A stretch of DNA of 64,000 bases from Cryptomeria japonica (Eukaryota; Streptophyta; Pinopsida; Cupressales; Cupressaceae). The DNA lies in NCBI RefSeq assembly GCF_030272615.1, contig NC_081405.1, positions 309,907,374 to 309,971,373 of the forward strand, read 5' to 3'. The position numbers and the translations under genes are program-made. A model generated the notes under the pieces. It made no database searches. It saw only the letters and a list, made by a program, of their open reading frames with translations, and was not told where the DNA came from. Positions 51,063-62,095 of the stretch are shown piece by piece; position 1 is the first letter of the stretch, and every line of letters begins with the position of its first letter.

Positions 51063-51432
51063 TAGAGGATAGAGAGGCAGAGATTGCAACTAGAGATGTC
51101 CACTATTTTGCACGGGAGGCTGAGTTGACTATAGTTATGCGAGAGAGAGATGATGTGGTGGATAGAGTGAGGGAGCTACAGGATAGAGTTTTCTTTTTGG
51201 AGGGACTGCAAAGATAGGGCCCGACTGGGGAGGTGCTGAGGGAGATGCAGCGTGTAGGGGTAGAGATTGACCACTGGTGGGGATTATATGAGTAGGTTGT
51301 GCCGAGTAGTCAGTAAGTGATGAGCTACTCCTAGATGCGGCGGGTGAGATCAGAGCAGTCACAGAGGGTTCAGAGCAACGGTGGTGTGATGGGTCCTCCT
51401 CAGTGAGATGGTGAGGGTGGTGGGGGGGAAAC
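51063..51432 (+). pseudogene. decayed coiled-coil-like ORF, unassigned
   Basis: Plus-strand reading from 51063 gives charged, heptad-like sequence: DREAEIATRDVHYFAREAEL, RERDDVVDRVRELQDRVFFL, GEVLREMQRVGVEID. It is broken by stops (after EGLQR, LYE and SSQ) and ends with Gly-rich GEGGGGE. Codon pattern and GC content differ from the AT-rich surroundings, which is why I count it as a former gene. It begins exactly where element E ends. Function unknown. Confidence 0.4.
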
Positions 51433-51949
51433 ATCTTGTCAGAGTGTCATTTGAGAGGTTTTTGTGCATTGTTACATTGTTATTAGACTGATACTTGGAT
51501 GGCTCTGTGGAAGCTGATATTTTGGACATCATTGTATTCGGATACATGTATTATTTTTGAGGCGATATATGATGAGATCTCATTTTTGGTGATGATATGA
51601 TATGTATGTATGTGATGATATGAATGATTTTATGTCGGATGGTGATATGAGTTATACTTAGATACATGATATGGAGACATTTACATTCTAGATGTACATG
51701 TGGGTGATATGATTTCTACATGTATGATATGGATGATTTGCTAATGTGTGGATGCAGGTTAATAGATGGAGGATGCTTTGGTAATGATATTAATGCGATG
51801 AAATGATGATGATTTATGGTAAAATGATGAGATTAGATAACGAATAATGAGATTTGATAGATAATACTATACATGTTGAAATGATGAGATAATGATATGA
51901 ATGACATAAGTAAACTATGCATTTTTTATGAATCTAAATGAATGAAATG
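51433..51949. other. ATG/GATATGA-rich low-complexity DNA
   Basis: Degenerate TGATGATATGA and ATGATGAGAT repeats, grading into the array to the right. No gene. Confidence 0.6.
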
Positions 51950-52465
51950 TTTATAAAAATGTTATGTATGTTTCTAGATGAATGTGCTAAATGGATAAAT
52001 GAATGCGCTTATTGATGAATAAACAAATGTACTTAAACTGATTTAAATGAATGCACTTAAAATGAATTAAATGAATGCACTTAAGTGAGTAAATGAATGC
52101 ACTTAACTAAGTAAATGAATGCACTTAAATGAGTGACTGAATGTACTTAATGAATAAATGCACTTAAATGAATATCTAAATACACTTAATGAATAAATGT
52201 ACCTAATACAAGTAAATGATAATGAATGCACTTTAAATGAATAAATGAATGAAATGATTTTGAAAATGCAACTAAATGATAATGAATGCACTGATTGATA
52301 AATAAACAAATATACTTAAATGCATATCTGAATGCACTTAATGAATCTAAATCCATTTAAATGATAATGAATGAATGCACAAAATGCACTTAAATGAATG
52401 ACTAAATGTATTTAATGAATCTAAATGCAACTAAATGGTAACGAAATGAATGCATTAATGCAACT
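51950..52465. repeat. AATGAATGCACTTAA tandem array
   Basis: About 20 imperfect units built on TGAATGCACTTAAATGA, spaced 12-30 bp. No coding potential. Confidence 0.9.
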
Positions 52466-53223
52466 AAATGATTATGCCTTTCCTACATGATATATGAATG
52501 TCAAGTTGGTGAGAAAATGTAGATATGGAATGGAGATGTGAGATGATGTATCCGAGAACTCTGTTGTGATTGTACCCAAGACAAATTTTAATTAGGCTTA
52601 GCTTTCTCATAGAAACCTGAATTAATTGCATGTAAACAACAAATATGAACAATGAATGAGCAAATGGATGGGTGATATGCAACAAGATGCAATATAAACA
52701 GATGAGATGAAATGACGATCCATGGATTATTCAGAGTGGTTAATTTTCATCATCGAGCATGGTAGTATCGATCTTGGCTGAGGTATCAGAAACCATGGTA
52801 GAGCATTTCACCTATAAGAAAAAATCCTAGACAAGAAAAGTTCCACTCCATTTTGGTTCATGTACAAATGGTCGAGGTATACATTGTAGTCAATAAGCCA
52901 TAGTAATCCATGACTGTATTTTTGCATAGGATCACATAGCTTAGTGAACTTCCCAGATAGACACCATTAGTATATGCCCCAAAACTTCATTGGAACAATC
53001 CACAAATAGAAAAAAAAGAAAAAAATATCAGGAACCATCCCGACTACTCTAATCACTTGTGGATATCATGGAGTAGCGTAGGAACCTGATATAAATTAAT
53101 AAATAAATAACAAATCAACCAAGTGCTTATCAGCCAAACAAGAATTTTTTGTCAAATAAAATGTTACCATGTCTTTGTTTTGTGAGGAAGGATGCATCCT
53201 TGTGAATACGGTTGTGTGCAGAT
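52466..53223. other. unassigned flank
   Basis: No gene or terminal repeat recognised. It ends at the target site of Copia 3 and should continue the sequence that resumes at 57405. Confidence 0.4.
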
Positions 53224-53228
53224 GTTTT

Positions 53229-53670
53229 TGTGAGATTTTTCCAAGATCAAGAGGCAATGGAAAGCACAAATAAGAGAGACAAAATATATGATAGAAATAA
53301 ACTATATTCTATCAAGATGAAAATACCGATCAACTGGATCATCAATCGATACATACAATGAATATGAGCCTGCTTATATAGGCAAGGCTATATGGATATG
53401 TGAGCACACAAACATGACATGTGGCTCAATAAGAAACAAGGGTAGGTAGGAGAAACAATATAATATTCCACATGAGGTGGATCACCCACTGAATGTGGAG
53501 TGTAACAACAAGCTCACAGCATAAAAGGTGGAAATTCTCCTACATACACTATCCCAATGTGGCACAAACACCCAAGTGTCTCATACCCAAACTACTATGA
53601 AATGCATGTACCTAAGTAAACTTAAGTAAGGTGTAATAATATCCAAGATGAATAATTATTTACACCAACA
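53229..53670 (-). repeat. 3' LTR of Copia 3
   Basis: Plus-strand TGTGAGATTTTTCC... to ...TTATTTACACCAACA; highly similar to 56937-57399, which has about 20 extra bases (a repeated GGTAGGTAGGA segment). Confidence 0.95.
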
Positions 53671-53682
53671 CCCCCCCTTAAG
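53671..53682 (-). other. polypurine tract of Copia 3
   Basis: Minus strand CTTAAGGGGGGG directly before the LTR. Confidence 0.8.
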
Positions 53683-53689
53683 TGCAACT

Positions 53690-56113
53690 TAGGGGAATGC
53701 ACTTATGTCTATAATGCAACTAAGCAATGCAAGATGGGTCCTGACTATGAGGCCATGTTAGGTACCCATGTGCAAATGCAAATGCATGAAAAACAATGCA
53801 AGAAAATCTCTCACAAAGAGAGGAAAGAGAGAAAAACCCAATGGGAAAAAACCCTCCCCCAAAAGAGAGATGAAAACTAGATACAAAGAACTCTCATAGA
53901 AGTATGTGAAGGACAAAACCCCATGTGAGGAAAAAGTCCCCCCCATATGAGAGAAGAAGAAGAGAGACTAGGAAGCCCCCCCTCAATATGGAATCTGCAC
54001 CAATGATAGAAGATCGAAGATGAATGAAGAAATTGCTCCATGAACGTCAAACAACATTCCTCCCCTTAGGAAGAAACAAAACCAAAGGTGTATCCATGAA
54101 GTCTCCCCAACCATGAAGGGAAGATGAAGCAAAAATACTCATGATGAAAGGAATCTCTGAAAAGTTGCTCAAGTGTCCCCATGTTGATGCTGAAAGGTAC
54201 CCCCTCCAAAGCTTGTAAACTGTGCCACACTACTGAAAAAGGCACTCCAAGGTCTAGTGGAGATGAATGTAGAACAATATCTAAAGACTCATATGTCTCC
54301 TCAAAAGATAAAGAGACCTCCTCCAAGTGTTGTACAAAAGTATCCACAATCATGTCAACCTCTAAAGATTGATCATGTAGAGAATGCACAAGAGGGTCAG
54401 AGTTATCCCTCGCAACAATCAAAGAAGGATCATCTTCATCAAAGAGAAGATGAATGTCATGAATGGTGTCTCCCAAATTTGCAATGTAGGAGTCCACAAA
54501 CAAACCTGCAATGTCTATCAAGTAGGCATCCCAATCAACTGAAGCTGGAAGACATGAAATATCTTACTGCACTAAATCATAAGAAGGCAAAACTGTCACA
54601 CTAGTTGCATCATCAGGTGCAATAGGTGGTGTGATATCAATAGAAGGAGATGAAATGTAATGCTCAAGAACAGGGTCACGTGTGAGAATCCCCAAGTTCA
54701 AATGCCCAAAGTTCTCCTCAAAATCTAAATCATCAACATAGGAAGAACCAACCTTATCAATAGAACCAAAATCTGAAAAAGAGTACAACCAAGATGCATG
54801 ATCAACCACCCCAGTCGCAATGATAGCTCCACTCTCCAAGTCTCTAATGATAACTGAATAAGGTGTGAACTCCATAGTTTTCCTAGTTGCCCCATGTGTG
54901 ATTTGATAGATGGAAACAAGATTATTTGTCAAGTGGGGTACACACAACACATCATTGAAGGAGTTATCCCCAATGGCAATAGATCCTTTCCCATCACATC
55001 CATGTATGTATGATTGCCCATCAAAATCTATAGAATGTGGCAAGGCTCAAATGTAGAAAACATAGACTGCGATGATGCCATATGATGAGAAGCCCCTGAA
55101 TCTAGAAGCCATCTCCCTAAATCATGACTTGCAGTAGCACACAAAGCTTGTCCCTTTCCTTTATCTGTCCCAAAAGAGTGATCCTTTCCTTTATCCTTGG
55201 AAGAAGAAGCCGATGTAGACATTCTAGAAGGTAGGTTGATTCTTTTCTTCTCAATAAGATTCTTCAACTCATCAATATCCTTCTTATAACAATGATGTTC
55301 ATCATGTCCTGACGTCTTGCAATATCCATAAAAAGGATTGTCCTTATATGATTTCCTCTTAGGTGAGAATGGTGAATCACCTTGTTGTGGAGAGGAAGAT
55401 TGTGCTCCATCTTGTTGTGGTTTAGACTTAGGTTGCTTTTAATTCTTGCCTTTTCCTTGATTACTTTGATTCTCTTTGTTAGCCACCAAAGCTTGTGACT
55501 TTGAAGATTTGAGAATCCCCATCATGGTCAACTTAGATTGCTCAAGTATCAACATCTCCGTGAATGAATCAAATGAGGGAGAAGTGTATGAGGAACCTTG
55601 AGCTAACCTATGGGTGTGAAAGCTAGATACAAAGGCAACATACTTTGAAGGAAGCTTGTCCAACAAGTTATAAACCAATTGAGCATCCTTTTTGTCAATT
55701 CCACAATCCTTTAGCTTTTCTCTTAGCTCAGTTGCTTTTGTGACATAATCTTGGATTGTATCAAAATCCTTGGGATCCAAAGTTGTGAGTTCACTATCAA
55801 GCTTGTAGCCCTTAATCTCATCAACTTGACCATACAATTTCTTAAAAATATCTCAAGCCTCATTAATTGTTGTACACTTATCAATATGAAAAATGAGGTT
55901 ATTTGATACATACTTTCTAAGAGTTCCAAGTGCCATAGCATTCTTAGTAAGCCATTCAATTTGAGCATTAGGATCAGCCTTAGGATTAGGTGGTGTTGTA
56001 ATAGTTTCATTTACATAATAAATGAGTCCTTTTTCCATTAGTTTACTCCATGCCTTAATTTTCCATGATGCATAATTATGAGGAGTTAAAAGTGGAAATT
56101 TAGGAGAACCCAT
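53690..56113 (-). pseudogene. gag-protease polyprotein with family-specific tail, Copia 3
   Basis: From MGSPKFPLLTPHNYASWKIK (56113) the gag runs through IEWLTKNAMALGTLRKYVS, LYGQVDEIKGYKLDSEL and LLDKLPSKYVAFVSSFHTH. A zinc knuckle YCKTSGHDEHHC lacks its first Cys. The protease has RWLLDSGASHHMASS and a typical Copia continuation (FNDVLCVPHLTNNLVSI; GVVDHASWLYSF). The next roughly 200 residues (GLFVDSYIANLGDTIHDI, then EVDMIVDTFVQHLEEV) and a Phe-rich end (53946-53758) match Copia 2 but no enzyme I know. Only four or five stops break it: one (EA-stop-D, TGA) fits TGG to TGA, and others lie near 55438, 54565 and 54064. It may have been mobile recently with help in trans. Confidence 0.85.
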
Positions 56114-56923
56114 AGCACCAAAATGAAAAAACACAAGATAGAGAGAGGCACAATCACACAAGACACCCCCCCAAAATACTCAATCAAGAAATCCCCCCAA
56201 AATGGTGATTTTGGCACTTTATACTTAATGCGTATACAATGGGCCACTTGCAAAACAAGGCAAAGTGTACTTCTGATTTCAATTTACAACTTCTCAAAAT
56301 GAGATCTAAGAGACTTCAACAAATACTACTAGTGATCTAAACTGAGATCCAAGCAAAATGCAAGTACCAAATATGCCAAAAATGGCCAAATACTGAAAGT
56401 ACAATTTCTACTTAAAATCACTGCAAACAGATGGCAGATTATGAAAGTAGATGAAAAAATATGCACTTTAAAAAAAAACGGCACCTGAAAAGGAGTCCAT
56501 ATGAGCCCAAATGAAGCCTCCAAAGTTGTAAAAATTGGGATTTCATGATTTCTGAAAAACCTGTATCCAAAAATCTAAAAAATCCTACACCACTATACAG
56601 ATCACGAAATTCTACCCCAAAACAAAACAAAATTGCTCGAAAAAATGAGTCCAGATGAGTGAGATATCGCTATTTGAAAAATGCCTGCAAAATTATAATT
56701 TCTGGAAAATTTCCGTCGTAGCGTCAAACTTCAAATGCCTCTAGATTTGGCCTCCGAAGTCCAATTTGGATGAAACAAAAGGCAAAACTGACTTTCTTGG
56801 ACCTTCTAAATCCAATGGTGACCTCAAATTTGACCCATCAAACTTCAATAAAAACCTGCAATAGAAATCTCCAAAATGCAAACCCCAAATTTCTTTCAAT
56901 TAGCAAACCAATGGCACTCTAAT
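56114..56923. other. untranslated leader of Copia 3
   Basis: About 0.8 kb between primer site and gag, with no convincing ORF; it probably carries the packaging signal. Similar short blocks (AACTGACTTTCTTGG; CACTCAATCAAGAA) occur in the Copia 2 leader. Confidence 0.6.
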
Positions 56924-56936
56924 GGCTCTGATACCA
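56924..56936 (-). other. primer-binding site (initiator Met tRNA), Copia 3
   Basis: Minus strand TGGTATCAGAGCC, exact plant iMet site, directly against the LTR. Confidence 0.93.
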
Positions 56937-57399
56937 TGTGAGATTTTGCCAAGATCAAGGGGCAATGGAAAGCACAAATAAGAGAGACAAAATATATGAT
57001 AGAAATAAACTATATTCTATCAAGATGAAAATACTAATCAACTGGATCATCAATCGATACATACAGTGAATATGAGCGTGCTTATATAGGCAAGGCTATA
57101 TGGATATGTGAGCACACAAACATGACATGTGGCTCAATAAGAAAAAAGGGTAGGTAGGAAATAGGTGTGGGTAGGTAGGACAAAAAATATAATATTCCAC
57201 ATGAGGTGGATCACCCACTGAATGTGGAGTGTAACAACAAGATCACACCATAAAAGGTGGAAATTCTCCTACATACACTATCCCAATGTGGCACAAACAC
57301 CCAAGTGTCTCATACCCAAACTACTATGAAATGCATGTACCTAAGTAAACTTAAGTAAGGTGTAATAATATCCACGATGAATAATTATTTACACTAACA
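56937..57399 (-). repeat. 5' LTR of Copia 3
   Basis: Plus-strand TGTGAGATTTTGCC... to ...TTATTTACACTAACA. A TATA motif (CCTATATAAG on minus, 57081-57090) lies where expected. Confidence 0.95.
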
Positions 57400-57404
57400 G
57401 TTTT

Positions 57405-58079
57405 GATTGGTTGGTTGATTTGATAGGTGGTCATCGTTTGAGTAGCTCAAAATGTTTGTTTGGTGTCTGTTGCGATGTGTATGTACAAGGAATAATATAA
57501 GTTGCAAATTTTTTTTCTTGATTTTGATGTTTTTGGATTTTTTGAATGTTGTGAATTTTTTTGGTATTATCTTTAGAACTTTTTGCAAATGTTTTTGGGA
57601 TTTTCTGAGTTTTTATGAATGTTTTTGGTATTTTTGTAAGACATTTTTGAATGAGAAACTCAATTAATCACAAGCAATGGAGAATACACTCCCATCAGTA
57701 GATTTAGTAACATTTGCTCCTAGTTAGATGTTGCTATGAAAGTGTGACGTGGGACACATGAAGTAATAACCTTGATTGCAGATCAATAACAAGCCATGGT
57801 TTGAATGATAGATGAATGGATGCAATGAACTTGATCGCAACAAGTATGAAAGACAATTGAGCTATAACCTTTACAAATGGTGCTTGTTTACTAGGTTTTG
57901 ACCATCATACTTATCCAAGCCGCCACCAGAGTGGTTTTCACCATTTGGATAAATGATTTTTCTTTATTTTTTTCTTGATTTTTTGTATTTTTGTATTTTG
58001 TTCAGGATTGTTTTTTGAATGTTTTTTGTGTTTTATGATATTGGATGAGCCTGGTGCTCTGCACAACTTATGTATGAAA
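57405..58079. other. flank between Copia 3 and the gypsy remnant
   Basis: T-rich, with GTTTTTGG / ATTTTTTG low complexity around 57510-57650 and 57950-58030. Probably the 3' region of the minus-oriented gypsy at its right; no LTR end recognised. Confidence 0.4.
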
Positions 58080-59144
58080 CCTTTTGACATGCATGCTATT
58101 GATCGGATCTGCTAGTGGTTCTCCTTCTGAAGTTGCTAAGTGATCTGCTCCAGACCCAAAGACGATAGTGATGACATATGGACCCAACCAATTGGATTGA
58201 ATTTTGCCTCGGTGTTCTTTGTTTGGTTGATTATGAAGATTCTCCCTGAGAACAAGATATCCTACTTCAAATGTGCGAGGTTTGACCCAATGATTGTAGC
58301 TTATGATCGTGCACTACTAATAGGCTTTTAGGTGGTTGTAGGTAGCTTGTCGCCTTCCATCAAGAAGTTCCAAGTCCTGAAGATGTGAGACTCAGTATTC
58401 TTCATCATTTATGAGATTGTTTAAGGAGACTCATAGAGATGGTAATTCAACCCCAATAGGCAAGATGGCTTCAGCTCCATAAACTAGTGAGTAGGGGGTT
58501 GTGCTTGTAGTGGTTCAAATGCTAGTTCGATATGCCCATAGTGATAGATTGAAATGAATATGCCAATCATGGCCAACATCATTGACTGTCTTTTTTAGGA
58601 ATTTCAATATATTCATGTTGGATGCTTTGGCTTGACCATTGCCTTGTGGGTAATATGGGGTGGAAAAATATTGTTGGATATGAAACTTCTCACATAGTTC
58701 ACGGACATCTTGATTTTTGAAAGGGAGCCCGTTATCTATGATGATGGACATGGGTAAAACATACCGACAGATGATGTAATTGAGGATGAATGAGGCGATC
58801 TGCTTGTCGGTGACTTGGGTGAGTGGAACAACTTTGATCCACTTTGTGAAGTACTCGATGGTGGTCAACGATAAATTTATGACCGTTGGATGAAGGTGGA
58901 TGGATTTTACCCACAAAGTCAAGTCCCCATTGACAAAAGGGTTAGGGTGTTGTGATTGTATCAAATCTTCTTGAACTTGGCACTTCTTACACTTTTTGAC
59001 AAAGTAGTAGGAGTCTTTTTCCACGGATGGCCAATAGTATCCGGCTCGCATGATTTTCTTTGCTAGTGATGGACTGCTTGAGTAAGCCCCACAAATCCCT
59101 TCATGTACTTCTTCCAAGGATTTTGTTATCTCATCTTGTTCCAA
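58080..59144 (-). pseudogene. integrase of the Tat-type gypsy
   Basis: The zinc-binding part has HEGICGAYSSS, KIMRAGYYWPSVEKD and CKKCQ. The catalytic core has EYFTKWIKVVPLTQVTDKQI, IIIDNGLPFKN and a PYYPQGNGQAKASN segment where related integrases have the Glu-containing GQAEA; here Lys-Ala, so the third catalytic acid looks lost. The first core Asp is also in damaged sequence. The C-terminal part beyond 58515 is fragmentary but ends INSMHVKRFHT, a form seen after the GPY region of Tat elements. Confidence 0.75.
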
Positions 59145-59204
59145 ACAACAAAGGAGAGTACCATCAAGACTTCATTTGTATAGGGTTTTGACAATGATGG
59201 TGTA

Positions 59205-59882
59205 TCAAGTGGTTTGGTGGATAAAGGTTTTTAATTGGTTGGTTGATTGGTTAGGGGGAAGTCTATGGTCACGTAGGTAAGTGAAAAACTCACTATACCA
59301 TGGGGAGTTGGAACCGGTAAGGTGAAATATCATTTCAGATTCAGGGATATCATAAGCGGGGATCCAAAGTTTTTCTACCAAGAACTCATAGTGTGTCAAA
59401 TTTTGTGGAAGATCTAGGAGAGATGCAATTGTAGCCATTGCGTCAGCAACTTGATTCTGATCTCTTGGTACTTTCTCAAATGTGATAGTTGTAAATGAGT
59501 CTTTGAAACTATCCACCATCCTTTTTTATGGCATGAGCTTATCATTTTTTGTTTGGTATTCATCAGTGACTTGTCAGATGACCAGCTAGGAATCTCCATA
59601 AACTTGTAGCTCTTTTAGATTCCATTGTATAGCCAATCCGAGTCTTGTGATCAAGGCCTTATATTCTACTATATTATTTGTGCATGGGAAAATGAGCCTG
59701 TAGGACTTTGAGATACAGTCACTTTGAGGTGTGATTAAAAGAATACCTGCCCTCAAGTCCTGTCTTGTATATGAGCAATTAGAATATAGCTTCCAGGATT
59801 GTGTAGCTATAATCATGAAAATTTCCTCATCCATAAATTTAGAAATAAGAGGATGGTCGCCTTTGAGTGGTGCATCAGCCAA
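59205..59882 (-). pseudogene. second (archaeal-like) RNase H of the Tat-type gypsy
   Basis: WKLYSNCSYTRQDLRAGILL is followed by FPCTNNIVEYKALITRLGLA and LKELQVYGDS, then FEKVPRDQNQVADAMATIAS. This is the usual order of the plant-acquired RNase H; the first Asp (normally FDG) is Asn here. A frame break separates the GDS motif from the DQNQVADA part. Confidence 0.75.
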
Positions 59883-60590
59883 CTAATCTACAATAACATA
59901 TCCCCTGATAGCTTTGCAGTCCACATACTCAATATCAAATTCACTCAGGATCATAACCCATTTTTCCAAGTAGCCTATCAATGCTACCTTGCTGAGTAGG
60001 TACTTGAGTGGATCTATCTTGGCAATAAGTTGTACTTTGTGTCTTAACATGTAGTGCCTTAATTTGGTGGCTGCCAAGATAAATGCTAGGCAATCTCTCT
60101 CAATAGGTGTGTAATTGAGTTCATAGCCTACTAGTGTTCAATAGATGTAGTAGACAACACATTCTTTTCCTTCCGCATTATGTTGTGCAAGCAATACTCC
60201 TAATGTCGTGGTTGTAGCTGAAATGTATAACAATAGAGGTCTACTTGGATCTGGTAGAATCAACAATGGTGTACTCATTAGGTAGCCTTTAAGCATTTGG
60301 AATTCTTGTTGGCATTTTGCATCTCATTGAAAGCAGATATTTTTATGTAATAGATGGGTGAAGGGATGACATTTATCAGCCAATTGTGCAATGAACCATC
60401 GAATGGATTGTAGCCACCCTTGTAATGTCCTCAATTGATTGATATTCTTTAGAGGTGGCATGTCCATTATTGCCTTTACTTGAGACAATATATCTTAAGA
60501 GCTTCTGGGAAGTCACTCCAAAGAAACTTTTTTTTGGATTGAGACGGATGTGGTATTGTTCTAATCTGTTGAAGATTTTATCTAGTACAA
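59883..60590 (-). pseudogene. RT thumb and first RNase H of the Tat-type gypsy
   Basis: From 60590: LEQYHIRLNPKKSFFGVTS, then INQLRTLQGWLQSIRWFIAQ and LLILPDPSRPLLLYISATTT. The end is ATKLRHYMLRHKVQLIAKID with YLLSKVALIGYLEKWVMILS. Several stops and at least two frame changes. Confidence 0.7.
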
Positions 60591-60926
60591 GAGACTAGAG
60601 AGAGGGAGGAAGGGATGGAAGGAGAGTACAAGAGACTAGAGAGAGAGAGGGAGGAAGGGATGGAAGGCGAGTATAAGAGACTAGACAGAGAGAGGTGTGA
60701 AGAGAGGGAGAGAGGGAGAGAGTGAGAAAGGGAGAGAGGGAGGGGGAGGAGAGAGGAAGAGAATGAGAGAGAGAAACACCTGAGAGAAGGGGAGAGTGAG
60801 ATAGAGAGATAGAGGATGAGAGGGAGAGACTTTAGAGATAAAGAATGGGGGAGAGAGAGAGAGGGAGAGACTTAAGTGAAAAATAAAGACTTGATTCTCT
60901 CCCCTTCTCTCTTCCTCCATCACCCT

Positions 60927-60965
<39 letters not shown>

Positions 60966-61017
60966 TTCCTCCATACCCCTTCTTCTCTCCCTCCCTCCCT
61001 CCCTCCTTCTCTCTCCT

Positions 61018-61083
<66 letters not shown>

Positions 61084-61233
61084 CCCTCTCTCTCTCCCTC
61101 CCTCTACCTCTCTCTCCCTCTCTCCCCTTATCCCTTCCTCCATACCCCTTCTTCCTTCCCCCCTCCTTCCCTCTCCCTCTCCCCCTCTCTCTCCCTCCCC
61201 CCTTCGCTCCCCCCTCTCCCTCTGCCCCCCGCC

Positions 61234-61318
<85 letters not shown>

Positions 61319-61490
61319 TCCCTCTCTCCCCTTCTCCCTTCTTCTATACCCCTTCCTCCCTCCCTCCCTCCCCCTTGCTTCTCTCTCCCTCCCCCTTCTC
61401 TCCCCCCTCTCCCTCTCCCTCTTTATCTCCCTCTCCCTCTCCCTCTCTCTCTCCCTCTCCCCCTCTCTCTCCCTCCCTCCCTATTCCTTC
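60585..61490. repeat. GA-rich then CT-rich microsatellite region
   Basis: Starts with three units of 41-45 bp (GTACAAGAGACTAGAGAGAG...GGGATGGAAGG) at 60585, 60626 and 60671. It turns into degenerate GA repeats to about 60880, then CT repeats with (CT)n runs at 61020-61079 and 61238-61313. Long Ser/Leu/Pro open frames here are repeat translations. Confidence 0.93.
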
Positions 61491-61523
61491 ACATTTTCTT
61501 TACTACAAATAGGACATATGGGG

Positions 61524-61690
61524 TACTAAGCCTATTAGTTTTCTGCACCACCATAACATTTTTAAGGCGTAGGAGCACGTATGCGCTACTTATTACTTGT
61601 ACGCACGTACATAGTACTAAGCCTATTAGTTCACTGCCCTGCCATAACATTTTTAAGGCGTAGGAGCGCATACGCGCTAATTAGTAGTAC
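61524..61690. repeat. 91-bp direct repeat with TAGGAGCGCATACGCGCTA motif
   Basis: TACTAAGCCTATTAGTT, CCATAACATTTTTAAGGCG and TAGGAGC.C.TACGCGCTA occur in the same order at 61524 and 61615. The CGCATACGCG core is near-palindromic and unusually GC-rich for this window. Confidence 0.85.
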
Positions 61691-62095
61691 ACGGTGGAAA
61701 AAAAATACCGTTAGCTTGCCAAAATTATAGGGACTAACAGCATGCACGCAGTTATTAATATAGCATGTACAGGGTACTTAGACATAGTTTTATTTTCCCA
61801 AGAGCCTCAACAACCTCAAAAGAAGTTTTTAAGGTTGTTGAAGGCCCCATTGCAACTGTATCTGCACTTCTATCACTATTTTATACATAAAAGTAAGTGA
61901 ATTTTTTGTTTTTACATGATTTCAAATGATTGAATTGTTGTTCTTATTAGTTTTGCCAATATTATTGTGATTGTTTAATAGTTTTAATTCAAAAAAATAA
62001 TGATAAGATGCATATTTATGGTTATTTGTTTGTTTATGAACTTTTATTGACATATATATGTAATATGATTCTATTTAGGACAACCAATATCAACC
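61691..62095. other. leader region of the second transposase gene
   Basis: AT-rich with no ORF. By analogy with transposon D the terminal inverted repeat should lie upstream, but no GGGT...TGCAAGAAGTTG end was found between 60600 and 62095. Confidence 0.4.

Larger units (their letters stand above)
53229..57399 (-). mobile_element. Copia 3: complete gag-protease-only LTR element
   Basis: A 4.17-kb element inside perfect 5-bp duplications gtttt (53224-53228 and 57400-57404). LTRs are 53229-53670 and 56937-57399, with the iMet primer site beside the right LTR and the purine tract beside the left. The internal region encodes gag, a zinc knuckle and an aspartic protease, then a family-specific tail, with no integrase, RT or RNase H. 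Gag and protease are of Copia type. It is the same family as Copia 2. This layout corresponds to what has been called TR-GAG elements in plants, non-autonomous retrotransposons that keep gag. Confidence 0.93.
58080..60590 (-). mobile_element. Ty3/gypsy Tat-type pol remnant
   Basis: Minus-strand pol pieces are in the order RT thumb, RNase H, second (archaeal-like) RNase H, integrase. The additional RNase H between RNase H and integrase is diagnostic for the Tat/Ogre/Retand group. The 5' side is cut at about 60590 by a GA-rich repeat; gag, protease, RT palm and LTRs are missing. Confidence 0.8.

Noticed and set aside
60832-61529. Long open frames of Ser/Leu/Pro (plus) and Arg/Glu (minus)
   Set aside because: Translations of CT/GA repeats.
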